Positions 38,652 to 49,780 of a stretch of 64,000 bases of DNA are shown piece after piece. The notes beneath the pieces were generated by a model, which was not told the origin of the DNA, did not search any database, and saw only the letters and a program-made list of their open reading frames with translations. This DNA comes from Delphinapterus leucas (Eukaryota; Chordata; Mammalia; Artiodactyla; Monodontidae), in assembly GCF_002288925.2 (NCBI RefSeq), contig NW_022098076.1, positions 69,190,631 to 69,254,630 of the forward strand, written 5' to 3'. The translations under genes and the position numbers were made by a program. Within the stretch, counting starts at the first letter, position 1; each line of letters begins with the position of its first letter.

Positions 38652-39085
38652 GATGCCAGAAACGAGCCTGCAGAACAGGGGAAAAAGAAAATCTACGTTG
38701 AGATACGGGCCTCGGCCAAGTTGCAAAGGCGGCGGCCAGCGCCCCGGGAACACCTTCCTTCCAGTTCCCGGACCACTGCTTGGTCCTGGCGGTCCGAGCG
38801 GACCCCGGGCCCACCGCGGTCCAGCCGCTAGGGCGTGGCACCTCCGCAAGAAGGCTGCCAGGGCCCCGAACCCACAGCGAAGAATGCGACCCGTTTCGCA
38901 CCCCACGTTCGCACTCTCGAGATTCAAAGTAACTACCAGCCCAGGGTCCCTAAGCCCTGCACGGTCTCGGGCCACTCACCCCGCAGCCTCCGGACAAAAA
39001 CAGAAGGGACGATTTCATGGCCCACTTCCTGCCAGCTGGACCAATCAGAGCCTTCGCCACTCCGGAGGCCCGCCCCCTTCTCATT
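38600..39085. promoter_or_regulatory. LANCL1 CpG-island promoter
   Basis: About 480 bases are GC-rich with frequent CpG, in sharp contrast to the AT-rich sequence on both sides. There is no TATA box at a useful distance. Visible elements are a CCAAT box on the plus strand (39041, CCAATCAG; an inverted CCAAT for LANCL1), an ETS/GABP-type core on the minus strand (39032-39024, CAGGAAGTG) and a GC box on the plus strand (about 39069-39077). This is the layout of a housekeeping promoter. In human, CPS1 lies head-to-head with LANCL1, so two-way activity is possible, but I cannot identify a CPS1 exon here. Confidence 0.85.
38980..39060 (-). ncRNA. LANCL1: LANCL1 untranslated exon 1 (3' end placed, 5' end approximate)
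   Basis: The minus strand reads GGAGGCTGCGGG|GTGAGTGG, a strong donor at 38979-38974. The acceptor of the first coding exon lies only about 310 bases downstream. This fits a short 5' untranslated exon inside the CpG island. The transcription start cannot be read from sequence; the upper boundary given here is only the edge of the CCAAT/GC-box region. If transcription starts above 39018, the exon carries an upstream ATG (see findings). Confidence 0.7.
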
Positions 39086-40261
39086 TTCACTTGTTAAAGA
39101 GACAGAAGTGTGGTTTCCAAAGGATGATACAGGGTGATGTAATTCTTGGAGAGCTGGAGTGGGGACATATCTTAGAATAATGTGCAGCTGTACCCAATAT
39201 TTCCTACCTTTCTTCTCTTTAAAATTTTTTTTAAAACAGTTAAGTAAACTAATATTAGTCCAGATGATTCATAAGAATTCAATTCAATTTTTTTTAATCT
39301 GGAGGAGAAAAAATGACTGCTTTGAGATCTGAATATATTCATAGTCCTACCGCTAGAACTGAATAAAATTGGGGAGGATTATGTTTCTCCAGAGACTTGT
39401 CAAACTTTTTCTTTCATTTCTTAAAAAACAAACAAACGAAACAAAACACCACCACTACCATCAGCAACAACAGTGACAAAAATCTTTGAAGATAATTCAT
39501 GATAATTTAACCTCAAAGGCTCTCGGTGGATGTGAGTGGCCAAGGGCAAGGTATCAAATAGCAATTGCCAAAACTTTAAGGAAAATAACATGAAAACACA
39601 AATCACAGCTCTTAAGAACTTTAAGCTCCTCCTTAGTCTAAATTAGACGGTAATACTGTATACCCAAGCCCTTTAAAAAGATAACAATGTCCAATAGAGC
39701 AGGATAACCAAAGCAATCAATTTCAATGTTTAACAGTCTCTAGTATTTGAAAAATTTTGCTTTCATTTAAATTTAAATCCCACCTGGTACACATTAGTCC
39801 CATTCTGTTGCTCACAGAATTTTGAAGTTCTGTTAAATGGTCAGAAAGAGTCACGTTCTCTTTTCTTTCCTTCTCTTTTGTTTCAAGGAAGGACCCTAGC
39901 CCCAAACCTCTTGTTGAAGCTCAATCCCTACCCCACCCCCACCTTGGCCCAAGCTTGTCCCTCTGTGGCTGCCATTCCAAAGTCTACTTCTGACCCTGCT
40001 CTGGCTCAATTTGTTCTTCTTAACTGCTGCCCTCTTAGGATACTTTTTAGCTCCTTCACCAGATTCATGAAGGTTTAGTGGAAGCCCTCAGTGCATCTTA
40101 AGTTGGACACCCTTCCTATTTTAATAGATGGGTATATGGAGGAGAAACTCATAAGAGAGAAAAGGATAAGGAGTGAGAGGCATTTTTAATTATTTTTCTT
40201 TAATTATTAAAGGCTTACTATCAGTTTATCCTATTCACAATCTTTGAGCAATTAAAATCAG

Positions 40262-40462
40262 AGTGATACTGGAAGGGATGCTTTTTTGTTGTGGAAGCTG
40301 TCCTGTGTGTGTTTAGCAGCATCCCTGGCTCCTGCCCACTAGATGCCAGTAGCACCTTGCCCCCCTAAGTGGTGACAACTAAAAATGTTTCCATACATTG
40401 CCAAATACCAAATATCCCTGGGAGGACAGAGGGACAAAATTGACTCTGGTTGTGAACCACTG
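40262..40462 (-). mobile_element. MER20-like hAT element
   Basis: Reverse-oriented, ending TTGTGAACCACTG, with TTTAGCAGCATCCCTGGC and CACTAGATGCCAGTAGCACC blocks of MER20. Confidence 0.8.
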
Positions 40463-40605
40463 AGATACGTGGAAGACCATATTCTATCTCAATTTTTCCC
40501 TTAATTCCCATTTCCCACCCATTCCTCTCCTCCAGGAGGCAAACACCACAGTATGTATGGTTTACATAATCTTTGGAAAATATGTCATGGGTTGTGTAGG
40601 TATGC

Positions 40606-40810
40606 TTTTTTTTTTTTGCGGTACGTGGGCCTCTCACTGCTGTGGCCTCTGCGGCCGCGGAGCACAGGCTCCGGACGCGCAGGCCCAGCGGCCACGGCTC
40701 ACGGGCCCAGCCGCTCGGCGGCATGCGGGATCCTCCCGGACCGGGGCACGAACCCGTGTCCCCTGCATCGGCAGGCGGATTCTCAACCACTGTGCCACCA
40801 GGGAAGCCCG
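40606..40810 (-). mobile_element. CHR SINE with short target-site duplication
   Basis: A reverse-oriented, very GC-rich and CpG-rich copy, hence probably young. Flanks share GGTATGC at 40599-40605 and 40811-40817. Confidence 0.94.
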
Positions 40811-40904
40811 GGTATGCATTTTTAATAAGTGGAGTAGTGCTATAAATAACTTGTGTTTTATATCTATTTGTGTTGCTCTATGTACACTTGGTTGTTTTAG
40901 ATAA

Positions 40905-41830
40905 TTGCATACTTAATATTTGCATAGTATGTCTCCACTCATTTTACTTATCCTTTCCCCCAAGGATGGGCATTGTTTCTAACTTCCACATCACAAATAA
41001 TACAGTCAGGAATATCCAAGTACATGTTCTAAGAAGGATCTGGATGTGACTGTATCTGAGATATATACCAGAAGTAGATTGCTGGATCACAGAACATCCT
41101 CATACTTAATTTCCCCAGTACTGTTAGATTGCTTTCCAGAACTACTAGACAAGTGTATATTCTCTCCAATAGTACCTAATAGTTTCTGTCATTCCCATGT
41201 CCTCTCCAATACTTGATATTATCTAGTGTTCTGTTTTTTGCAATTCTAATGGACAACATGGAATCTCATTGATTGTTAAACTTTAAGTATTTTTGTAGCT
41301 AACAGTGTTGAGTTTTTCTTCATATACTCATTAGACATCTGACCTTTCCCTAAGATTTACCTACTATTATCTTTTACCCATTTTTCTTTTGGGATTATAT
41401 TATTTTCTTGTTGATTTGTAGCAGTTTTTTGTTTTGTTTTTGTTTTTTTTGAGGGAGAGGATGTTCTAGCTATCAATCTCCTTTGGCTTTAGATGTTGTA
41501 CATATCTTCTCATCTGTTAACTTTTTCTAAGGTAACCCTCGTTGAACCACAGTTCTTCATTTTGATGAAGGAAAACCCATCCAATTTTAACATTGCAATT
41601 TATGGATTTAGCTTCATGTTCAAAAAGTCTTTATCCATTCCTAGGCTGCAAAGATGACTTACATTTTGTTTTATTAGCTTTTTACTTTTTATGTTTAGGT
41701 CTTTGTCTGGAGTTCGCTTATGAATATAGTATAAGGCATGGATCCACACTTATTTTGGAAGGGTATAGAGTTGTTTTGAAAGTTCAGATATGGTCAAAGC
41801 ATGACAAGTCCTCTGTTTGTTAATCAGAAA
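40905..41830 (-). mobile_element. Ancient L1 fragment
   Basis: A reverse-oriented, strongly diverged L1 ORF2-like segment with recognisable blocks such as TTGCTGGATCACAGAACAT and TTTCCAGAACTACTAGACAA. The boundaries are approximate. Confidence 0.55.
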
Positions 41831-41968
41831 AACCCAAAGATTTGAAAGACTGGAAATCATATAAAATTCATTTCTTTCGTTCATTTTGTTTTGTTTTGTT
41901 TTAGAAGCAACCCAAAGAATTTCTCCTTGGTTCTGACTCAGAAGAAAAGTGATTGACACTGACATACT

Positions 41969-42352
41969 TGTATTAGCCTTCTAGGGCAGCCATAACAAAG
42001 TACCACCAGATTGGGTGGCTTAAACAACAGAAATTATTGTCTTACAATTCTGAGGTTGGAAATCCAAGATAAGGTGCCGGCAGTCTTGATCTCTTCTGAA
42101 GCCTCTCTCCTTTGCTTGCACGTGCTTGTCTTCTTCTGTATCCTAACACAGTCTTCTCTTTGTATGTGTCTGCTACCTAATCTCTTCTTATGAGGATACC
42201 AGTCATATTGGATTAGGGCCTACCCTACTGACCTCATTTCACTGTAATTAGCTCCTTGAAAAACCTACATCTTCAAATTTAGCCATGTGCTGAGGTACTG
42301 GGAGTTGGGTTTCAACAAATGAATTTTTGGGGACACAGTGCAGCCCATAATA
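41969..42352 (-). mobile_element. MaLR LTR (MST/MLT-type)
   Basis: A reverse-oriented LTR starting TGTATTAGCCTTCTAGGGC, with GTGGCTTAAACAACAGAAAT and CAGTCATATTGGATTAGGGC blocks. These are characteristic of mammalian MaLR LTRs. No internal retroviral genes lie beside it. Confidence 0.75.
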
Positions 42353-44448
42353 GTGCTTGTGTTTTCATGTATGGCTGTGGTGTCTGCACACGTTTGTGGC
42401 TAACATAGGTTTGATTGTTGATTATGTTTCAAGGACCATTACACTTTTGATAAATTTAGAATTTTTTTGAAAAGCATTCTAATGTTCTTTCTCTTAATTT
42501 GTGAATCTGTTTTGTGTGAACTCTTAGGAAACAGTCATTGTATTATTGCCTTTAAAAAAGAATACCTCTAGAAATCTGGGAAGGTTTATATTAAACTGAG
42601 AAAACATGTACCATCTGTGAGCTCCTTAGTTCTCTTCTAAGACCTTAATTTCAAAATGCTATAATGTGTATTAGGATGAAGGCTAAGTTACAGTTATAAA
42701 GAGGCTCAAAAACACAATCACTGACATAAATAGAAATTTATTTTTCTCTTACTCAAACATAACTTTGCTCCATGCAGCCATTTATGATCACAGGTTACTT
42801 CCATCTTGTTGTTTTTCCCTCCAGAGTGCACTATCCTCATCTGCAAGATCCATGCTGGTCCTAGGCATGTTTCTTCCAGCTTGTGGGAAGGTCAGGAAAA
42901 TACAGAGAAGTACACATCTGATGCCTTCAACCTCAGAGCAGGAAGTGGAATCCATCACTTCCCACATTATTCCATTGGTAAAAATCCAGCACGTGGCCAC
43001 CTCCAGCTGCCTGGGAGGCTGTGGAATGAAGTGCCCAGCTATAATGAAAGAAAGGGAAGACTCACTGTGGTGGACAGTTACTGGTCTCTAATGCAGAGTG
43101 GAAGCTCTAGTAACTGATACTGTGTCTCGCATCAAAGGGGCAACATGCTTAAATTTCTGTGGTGTTCCCTTTTCCTCTGACCTCCTAGCAACCACATCAT
43201 CTCTGTTTCCTCCTGCATATTCCCTTGAACTTTCTGGGTCATTGACTTATGGTAGAAGATAGATTGTAAGACTCCATATTCTTTCTTTTTTCTAGAAAAT
43301 TCTCCTCTCTCAAAACAAAAGAAAATGAAATGCATGCGCAAAATCAGGCATATGGCTATGACTTTTTTCCACTTTTCTCTTAAGTATTACATCTTTGTGG
43401 AGAGTACCCTATTTCCGTTTCAGCTCAAAGAAGTATAAAGCAAGCATTATCTAAGTTTGAGTTTAATATCGCCACGCTATTGTTTTAACATCCATCTGGG
43501 GCTGTGTAATATTGAAGCAATTTTCTATTTCATTTACAGTACAGAATTCATGGATTGACAGGAGCTATTGCCAGTGGAGGAAACAAGAACCTAAACAGAT
43601 GTACACCACATGCACTATGGTACGGTTTTAATTTCCCAGAGAGAGTATTTCCTAAGGTACTGGTAACATTTCCTCCCTCCCTTGTCAGGACTGTTATTAG
43701 TATGCTGACAGATTCCTTTCTCTAAATGTACCTGCTGGGTGAGAGCCTCTATTATGTAAGACAGGTGCACTGGCGTTTTCTTGGGATATTAAGGACTGTG
43801 AGTACAGAAAGTTGGTAAAAAGTGTACAAACATTTAAACTGTCTTTTCCTCTCTACACTTAACATTTGAGAAGGGATCTTGATCAACAGTGTTAGTCTAT
43901 GTCTTTACCAGCAAAATAAAACAGAGGCTTCGCCCTTTATTGCTGAACATATGTACCTGTACTAGTTGTTAAAATTATGCAGCTCCCCATTTCTCTATAT
44001 GCTTTAGATGCATAATGAAGGTTGCAATGGAAAGTGTAGCTAAGCAGAGCAACCTTCTCACGACAATGAATCATTAATCAGGCGGATTACATTTGCTTCC
44101 TTCACCACTCAACCATACAGAACCCACCCATGGAATGAGATGATTTATTATCAAAGCCTTGCAAAATGTTTTCCCATTTCAAGGTGTTCTTTTGGCATAT
44201 CTGGCAGTCCTATTTCCTGGTAGGGGGAAGTAACCAACAGAGAGACATTCTGGCCCATGTAGTCCTTCTTTTAAGCTTCACAATTGCCTCACAGCAGGTA
44301 TTTTTCAATCATTAAAAGAGAAACTTTAAAATTTCCTGACTTGCCTGGTAGCCACGTTATTTGTACTTCGTTTTTCCTTTCTATTTGCCATAAGAGGAGA
44401 GAGTTCAAATGGATCGGGGAGTAACTACGTGAGTAGATTAGTTTATAA

Positions 44449-44897
44449 CCTAGAGTCTGTCATACAGAGTGAAGTAAGTCAGAAAGAGAAAGATATCGTA
44501 TATTAACGCATATATGTAGAATCTAGAAAAATGGTACAGATGCACCTATTTGCAGGGCAGGAATAGAAACACAGACATAGAGAACGGACCGTGTGGACAC
44601 AGGCGGGGGAAGGGGAGGGCGGGATGAATTGGGAGATTAGGTTTGACATAAATACACTACCATGTGTAAAATGGATAGCTAGTGGGAACCTGCTGGATAG
44701 CACAGAGAACTCAGCTCGGTGCTCTGTGATGACCTAGATGGGTGGGCGGGGAGGATGGGAGGAGGAGGGAGGTCCAAGAGGGAGGGGATATTTGTATACA
44801 TGTAGCTGATTCACTTCATTGTACAGCAGAAACTAACACACCATTGGAAAGCAATTATACTCTAATAAAGATGTTTAAAAAAAAAGAAAAAAAACAC
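44449..44897 (+). mobile_element. L1 3' end fragment
   Basis: About 450 bases of L1 3' UTR, beginning at the CCTAGAGTCTGTCATACAGA block and ending in AATAAAGATGTTT plus an A-rich tail. It matches the 3' end of the large L1 copy and is severely 5'-truncated, with no coding capacity. Confidence 0.9.
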
Positions 44898-45269
44898 AAA
44901 ATGTGGGAGGAATTGCTATTTCAGGGCAATATGAACTTTGCCATGCAACTTACAGACTTAGAAGGAAACTTCAAGAATTCAGCTGGTTCACTCTGCTACT
45001 GCCACATGAGATTATCTGGAACTGACCACATTACTGGTCAGCCAGTGGCTTTGGTACAGAGGAGAGGGCCTGCAGACCCAGGGAGGAGCTGGCTCCTTTG
45101 CCATCATCATCCTCTGGGTTGAACCTCAAAGCCTGGATCCAGAGCTGCTCTTGGAGGTGGCTGAGAGAGCCAGGAGCAAATTCTCAGGCTGATTTCCTTA
45201 ACCCTGAGAGACAGGACTTGGAGCCTAAGGAGTTATACAGAACTTTCCCCCCAGGTAATTGCAAGTTCT

Positions 45270-45440
45270 AGAGCAATCAATGTATTGTGTCACCTTGGAA
45301 CTTACTAAAAATACAGATTTTCTAACTTCACTGCCAGAGATCTTGATTCAGGAGTTTGGGGTTGAATCTGCGTTTTTAAAAAAAGTTCTCCGTAGGATTC
45401 TCTTGCAGACTAAAATTTGAAAAATGCTGGAGAGAGAGAA
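45270..45440 (+). mobile_element. MER5-like hAT fragment
   Basis: TTGGAACTTACTAAAAATAC, AGAGATCTTGATTCAGGAG and ACTAAAATTTGAAAAATGC blocks resemble a MER5-type element. Confidence 0.55.
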
Positions 45441-46091
45441 AGAGAGAGGGAGAGAATATAAAAACTATGGTGCTAAATGGTAGCAAGTAGACTGAACTTT
45501 TGTGAATTATCATACTCTCCAATTTGTATTTGATGCATCATAGCCCTTAAATATTTCCTGGGACTACTGTTTAAAACCAGAAAACAACCCCCACCCCCCA
45601 GAAAAAAAGAAGAGAAAGGAAAAAGAAATGTCTGTTCACGCTAAGCTAATACAGCCTCTGCACTTACAGGCAGCTGTTTCACCCTAGATCCTTCCAGAAA
45701 AGGAGCATTCATAACTTCTTTTGACAGCCAATTAGGGTTTTTAACATCCTTATATTTCCAGGAGTTCTGTCTTAGATCTAACCTACATGTCTCTCAAACA
45801 GAAGTTTAAACATCTTTTGAGCAAGGTGGAGAACAACTGGTCAGGACAAGTCTTTTTGAAACTTGAGCTTGAGTTTCTTCAGGCAGGGTGCATTTTACAC
45901 CTTTGCATCATGGGGCTATCTAAGAGCTCTTTATTATTTTTTTTAATTGCTTTAAATTTTTAATTTTTTCATCAAACCCATCTATTTAATAGTTGTGTTT
46001 TATGTCTTCCATAATCACATCAAAACATTAGATCATAAGTTACATGTGTGGACTTTTACTGAATTGTTATGTATTATTGTTTACCCCTCAG

Positions 46092-46295
46092 GGCAAAAGC
46101 TTCAAGATTAGATATGATGGCTAGTAGGTGTGGGGCAACACTGGCCCCACTCTTGATGACCCTAGTGGTATATCTACCCACCTTGCCCTGGATCACCTAT
46201 GGAGATTTTCCCATCATTGCCGGTCCTGTTCTCCTTTTGCTACCTGAAACCAGAAATCTGCCTTTGCCTGACACGATCCACGATGTGGAAAATAA
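46092..46295 (+). pseudogene. Orphan SLC22 (OAT-type) transporter exon, penultimate-region
   Basis: This 204-base open exon encodes the last transmembrane region of an SLC22 organic-anion transporter. It reads GATLAPLLMTLVVYLPTLPW, then ITYGDFPIIAG, LLLLPETRN and LPLPDTIHDVEN. The LLPETRNxPLPDTIxDVEN signature is diagnostic of the SLC22 family and closest to the SLC22A9/A10/A24/A25 group. The acceptor (TTGTTTACCCCTCAG) and donor (AATAA|GTGAGT) are both in the places this family uses, so the piece was copied as genomic DNA with introns and is not a processed cDNA. There is no stop inside. I find no upstream SLC22 exons in the window. The first part (AKASRLDMMASR) is less conserved. It is most likely a relic of a duplicated gene; a live terminal exon of an unknown transcript cannot be excluded. 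Confidence 0.8.
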
Positions 46296-46839
46296 GTGAG
46301 TAAACCTTCTAACCATCCCCTGCGAGGGACTGTGTGCTTTGGATCTTTGGGTAAGAAAGACAAAACACCTAGTGGGTCCCTCAGATCACTGGGAAGGCTG
46401 AGCCTTGCCTGGGATACTTTCATCTTGGGCCGTTGCCTTCATGAGTGGCAAGGTCATTTCTGTCCATTGTGAGTTCCAGTCTAGACTGCAGAAATCCCCT
46501 CTGCCCTGTTCTCATTGATAGTTTAGTGATGAAGAGATGATAATTAGCTCTGTTGTGACAGCACATCCTACCTGCCCTCATGGTGGTATTTCATGATCCT
46601 CAAATCCATAAGAGCCTGGGATATAAAAGGGAAACAAATGAAATGGCCAGTGAAGGAGTAATGTTAGGAAGATCCCATAGAGTTAAAGATTCTCTTTGAA
46701 AATATAATGAAGAAATAAATCTTATGTATGTGCCTGTAAGATTCAGGCAATTTTGCTGCCGTAAGTAATGGAAAGGTTGAGGATAGGGGAAATAAGAAAC
46801 TGATACTTTAAAATAAGAAAAATGGAATATTCGTGATCT

Positions 46840-47268
46840 AGGGATCCCATAATAAAGTTCCACAAACTGAATGACTTAAACAACAGAAATGTATTGTCTC
46901 ACAGTTATATAGGCTGGCAGCCTGAGCTTAAGTTGTTTGCAGGACCATGCTCCCTCTGAAGGCTCTAGGGAAGGGTCTGTTCCAGGTTTCTCCTGGCTTC
47001 TGGTAGTTCCTTGGCTTGTGGCAGCATAATTCCAGTCTTCACATGGCATCTCCCTGGCATGCCTCTGTGTCCAAATTTTCCCTTTGCTAAATGACACCAG
47101 TCATATTGGATTAGGGGCCCACCCTATTCCAGTATGACCTGATCGTAATTAATTATATCCACAACAACAAATGTTTCCAAATACAGCAATCTCATATTCT
47201 GAGGTACTGAGAGTTAAGACTTCTACATATGAGTTTTGTGAAGGACACAAGTCAACGTGTAACAAGTG
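46840..47268 (-). mobile_element. MaLR LTR (MST/MLT-type)
   Basis: Same type and orientation as the LTR at 41969: ACTTAAACAACAGAAATGTA, CAGTCATATTGGATTAGGGG and GAGGTACTGAGAGTTAAGAC blocks. It starts about 550 bases after the SLC22 exon. Confidence 0.75.
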
Positions 47269-47582
47269 GAGAGTTCCCTTAAGATTTTCAATCCATCTCT
47301 TGACTTTCCAAAGGTGTCATTCGCAAGAGGTCTAAAGAGACCAACTGACAATTGGCAACTTCCAAACTGCTTTCTGGGGTCTGCAGAGTCAGCAGAGCCT
47401 TTTCCAGCCTAAGTGTCAATCCCATGGATTTTATTGGATTGTAAGAAGCTGATGGTTAGAGGATCAGTTTGTACCTGTGCATAGAGGGCACCCAAATTTA
47501 TTTTTATTTTTTCTGTTTTTTAACGTTTGTTTTTATTTTCTAATTGGCTGGTTGAATAGTTGTTTCTGTTTTGTTTTTCCAG

Positions 47583-47600
47583 CAAAAATTCTCAAGAAAA
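47583..47600 (+). other. Candidate 18-base mini-exon following the SLC22 exon
   Basis: A pyrimidine-rich acceptor (TTTTGTTTTTCCAG) is followed by 18 bases and then a consensus donor GTAAGT at 47601. Joined to the SLC22 exon, the phase fits and the frame stays open, giving N-K-N-S-Q-E-K-like residues. This polar tail is the kind found after the DVEN motif in SLC22 proteins. The match is short, so it may be chance. Confidence 0.3.
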
Positions 47601-47739
47601 GTAAGTGAAAAAGATTCCTACATAAAAGTGACAAAATTTTAATGAGATTTTACGAGCTGACTGGTGAGGAAGAGAAAAATATGAAGAAAAAAATGGGAGT
47701 TTTCCTTTATATCTACAAACTAGCAAGGAAATATACAAA

Positions 47740-47960
47740 ATATACAAACTAGCAAGAAAATATACTGGAAAATGGAATCTCATTTATAATTAGTGATTAT
47801 TTATAATCATTTGTAATTAGTGATGTTGAGAATCTTTTCATGCATTGGTTGTCCATCTTGATGACTTCTTTGAAAAAATGTCTGTTTTGCACCTCTGCCC
47901 ATTTTTTTTACCTTTAGTTTCCTTTTATTTATTTATTTTACTGTTTTTCTTTAATAAAGC
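47740..47960 (-). mobile_element. Ancient L1 fragment
   Basis: A short reverse-oriented piece matching the L1 region AGTGATGTTGAGAATCTTTT with CTCTGCCCATTTTTT downstream. The edges are approximate. Confidence 0.6.
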
Positions 47961-48127
47961 CCCAAATCATCAAGCTGGGAACCAGGCAGACAGTGCTGAG
48001 GGGACCAGGAGGTTGCTGTCACTCATAAACCTGCCAGAGCATTTGGTGTTGTTGACGGGGCTACAAAAAGGCCAAGAAGGAAAGATTGGTCCACTGCCCC
48101 TTCCTAATAACAACATCTACCGTATAC

Positions 48128-48290
48128 AGGGCCTTTAGCATGTGCTGGGAAGTTTACTTGAGATATTTGCTTCGATACTCGGAACAGTCTTGCGAGTAGT
48201 CACTACTATTAACATCCTGCTTTTGCAGGTAAGGAAACCAAGACTTCCAAAGTTAAGACACTTTTCCAAGGTGGCCCTAGACCTTCCAGC
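48128..48290 (-). mobile_element. MIR SINE fragment
   Basis: Reverse-oriented MIR-like order: a ...TTACTTGAGATATTTGC start, then AACATCCTGCTTTTGCAGGT and AAGGAAACCAAGACTTCC. Confidence 0.6.
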
Positions 48291-48659
48291 TGGAGAGCCA
48301 GCATGCTCACACATTATCCTTCTCCTTCAACCCAGCCCCAGCCCTCAGTGCTTCCGTCCCTGCCCCCTGCTGACATTAGGGCCCCAGTGCTGCCTGTCAG
48401 TTACTCAGACCCTCTCATAACCCCCACCATTCCTTGTAAATTCCTATTTATTCTTCCTGCTCCAAATCTGTGTTTCTCTCACTCTGAATATTTAGAGTTC
48501 AAATAACCTGATGCAGATGTATGTGGTGGGAGGTAAAATTTTACACTTGCCTGTAAAAATCACCTATTATCTGTTTCCATATATTTGGTTTATACACAAT
48601 TTTGGCCCTCCCTGGATATATAAGGGCTGGGCCTCTAACATACCTCCAAATTATACTCT

Positions 48660-48990
48660 CTGATTCATTTGTTGGTTCTTTTGTTCATTATTCATCCTTT
48701 TACTTTTCAAATAGGTATTTCAAGTAGATGTTTGTGGAACGTCTATTGTGTTCTAGGTTTTGGGAATACAAAGCTAAAAGTTGTGGTCTTTGATCTAAAG
48801 AATCTCAGTCTAGTAAGCAGATGAACAAGTAAATAGATGAGTACAACCTACATAAAAGTTATGCTATAAGATGTGCAGGAAACTGGGAAATCATAGCAGG
48901 AGCAGCTAACCCAACCTGGGGGAGCCTGGAAGATTTCCTCGCAGGTGACACCTGAGACGAGTCTAGAAGGAAGTGTAGCAGTGAGCTAAA
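48660..48990 (-). mobile_element. L2 LINE 3' fragment
   Basis: Reverse-oriented L2-like order: TTGTTCATTATTC, CTATTGTGTTCTAGGTTTTG, AATCTCAGTCTAGTAAGCAG and the GGAGCCTGGAAGATTTCCTC block. Confidence 0.65.
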
Positions 48991-48999
48991 TAAAAGTGA

Positions 49000-49780
49000 G
49001 CAGAGGTGATCATTCTGTACTAGAATGATTTCATTTCTAGATTATATATATATGAAATTATATGGTATGTATTCTGCCTCCTTTTCACCTGGCATAATTA
49101 TTTTGAGATTTATCCATATTGAATATATCAATATCCTTTTTATTGTTCAGTTTTATTCTATTCTGTGGATATAGCACAATTTGCTTCTTCATTCACCTCT
49201 TCATGACCATTTGGGTTATCTTCAGTTATTGTCTATTTACAAATAAAAGTGCTAGAAGCATGTACAAGCCTTTGTAAGGGTATACGCTTTTGCTTCTCTT
49301 GGGTAAAAACCTAAGAATGGAATGGCTGGGTAGTACGTAGAGTGTATGTGTGACGTTAAGAAATGAATGAACTGTTCACCGAAGTGGCTGTACCATTTCT
49401 CATTCCCACCATCAGTGTATGAGAGTTCCAGTTCCTCCATATATTCATTGACACACGGTGTGCTCAGTCCTTTAATTTTAGCCGTCCTAGTGGATTTGCA
49501 GTAGTATGTCATTATACTTTTAGTTTTCATTCTTCCAGTTACTAACACTGTTAAACATCATTTCATATGCTTACTTGCAAACCATATGTCTATTTTGGTG
49601 ATGTGTCTGTTCAGTTCCTTTGCCCCTCTTTTTATTAGGGTGTTTATTTTCTTAGTAGTTTTGAGAGTTCTTTATATATTCTGTACACAAGTCCTTTATC
49701 AGATGTGTGATTTGCAAATGTTTTATCTCAGGCTGTGTCTTGTCTTCTCATTTTCTTAACACTGTCTTTGAAGAGCATCT
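49000..49780 (-). mobile_element. Ancient L1 fragment
   Basis: A reverse-oriented diverged L1 with blocks typical of old L1 3' ORF2 (GGAATGGCTGGGTAGTACG, CATTCCCACCATCAGTGTA, TTTATATATTCTGTACACAA). Non-coding. Confidence 0.7.

Larger units (their letters stand above)
1672..39060 (-). other. LANCL1: LANCL1 gene body, 5' portion (partial)
   Basis: LANCL1 is a cytosolic, membrane-associated mammalian member of the LanC-like family. It binds zinc and glutathione, and family members are reported to add glutathione to dehydrated (dehydroamino acid) sites in proteins. Six coding exons and one untranslated exon are visible on the minus strand, each bounded by AG and GT. They join in phase (0, 1, 2 type junctions all agree) to encode 291 residues with no stop. 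The human protein has 399 residues, so about 108 C-terminal residues lie beyond the left edge. The count is exact: the first zinc-ligand cysteine, in the HWCHG motif, falls at residue 276, as in human. The gene spans at least 37 kb here, mostly because of one 21-kb intron. I see no break in the visible reading frame, so it looks functional. Confidence 0.97.

Noticed and set aside
38499..39180. Overlapping long ORFs in the CpG island on both strands
   Set aside because: GC-rich sequence has few stops. Only the 27 LANCL1 codons have family support.
44742..45122. 126-codon ORF at an L1 tail
   Set aside because: It begins in L1 3' UTR and runs into unrelated flank, so it is not a gene.
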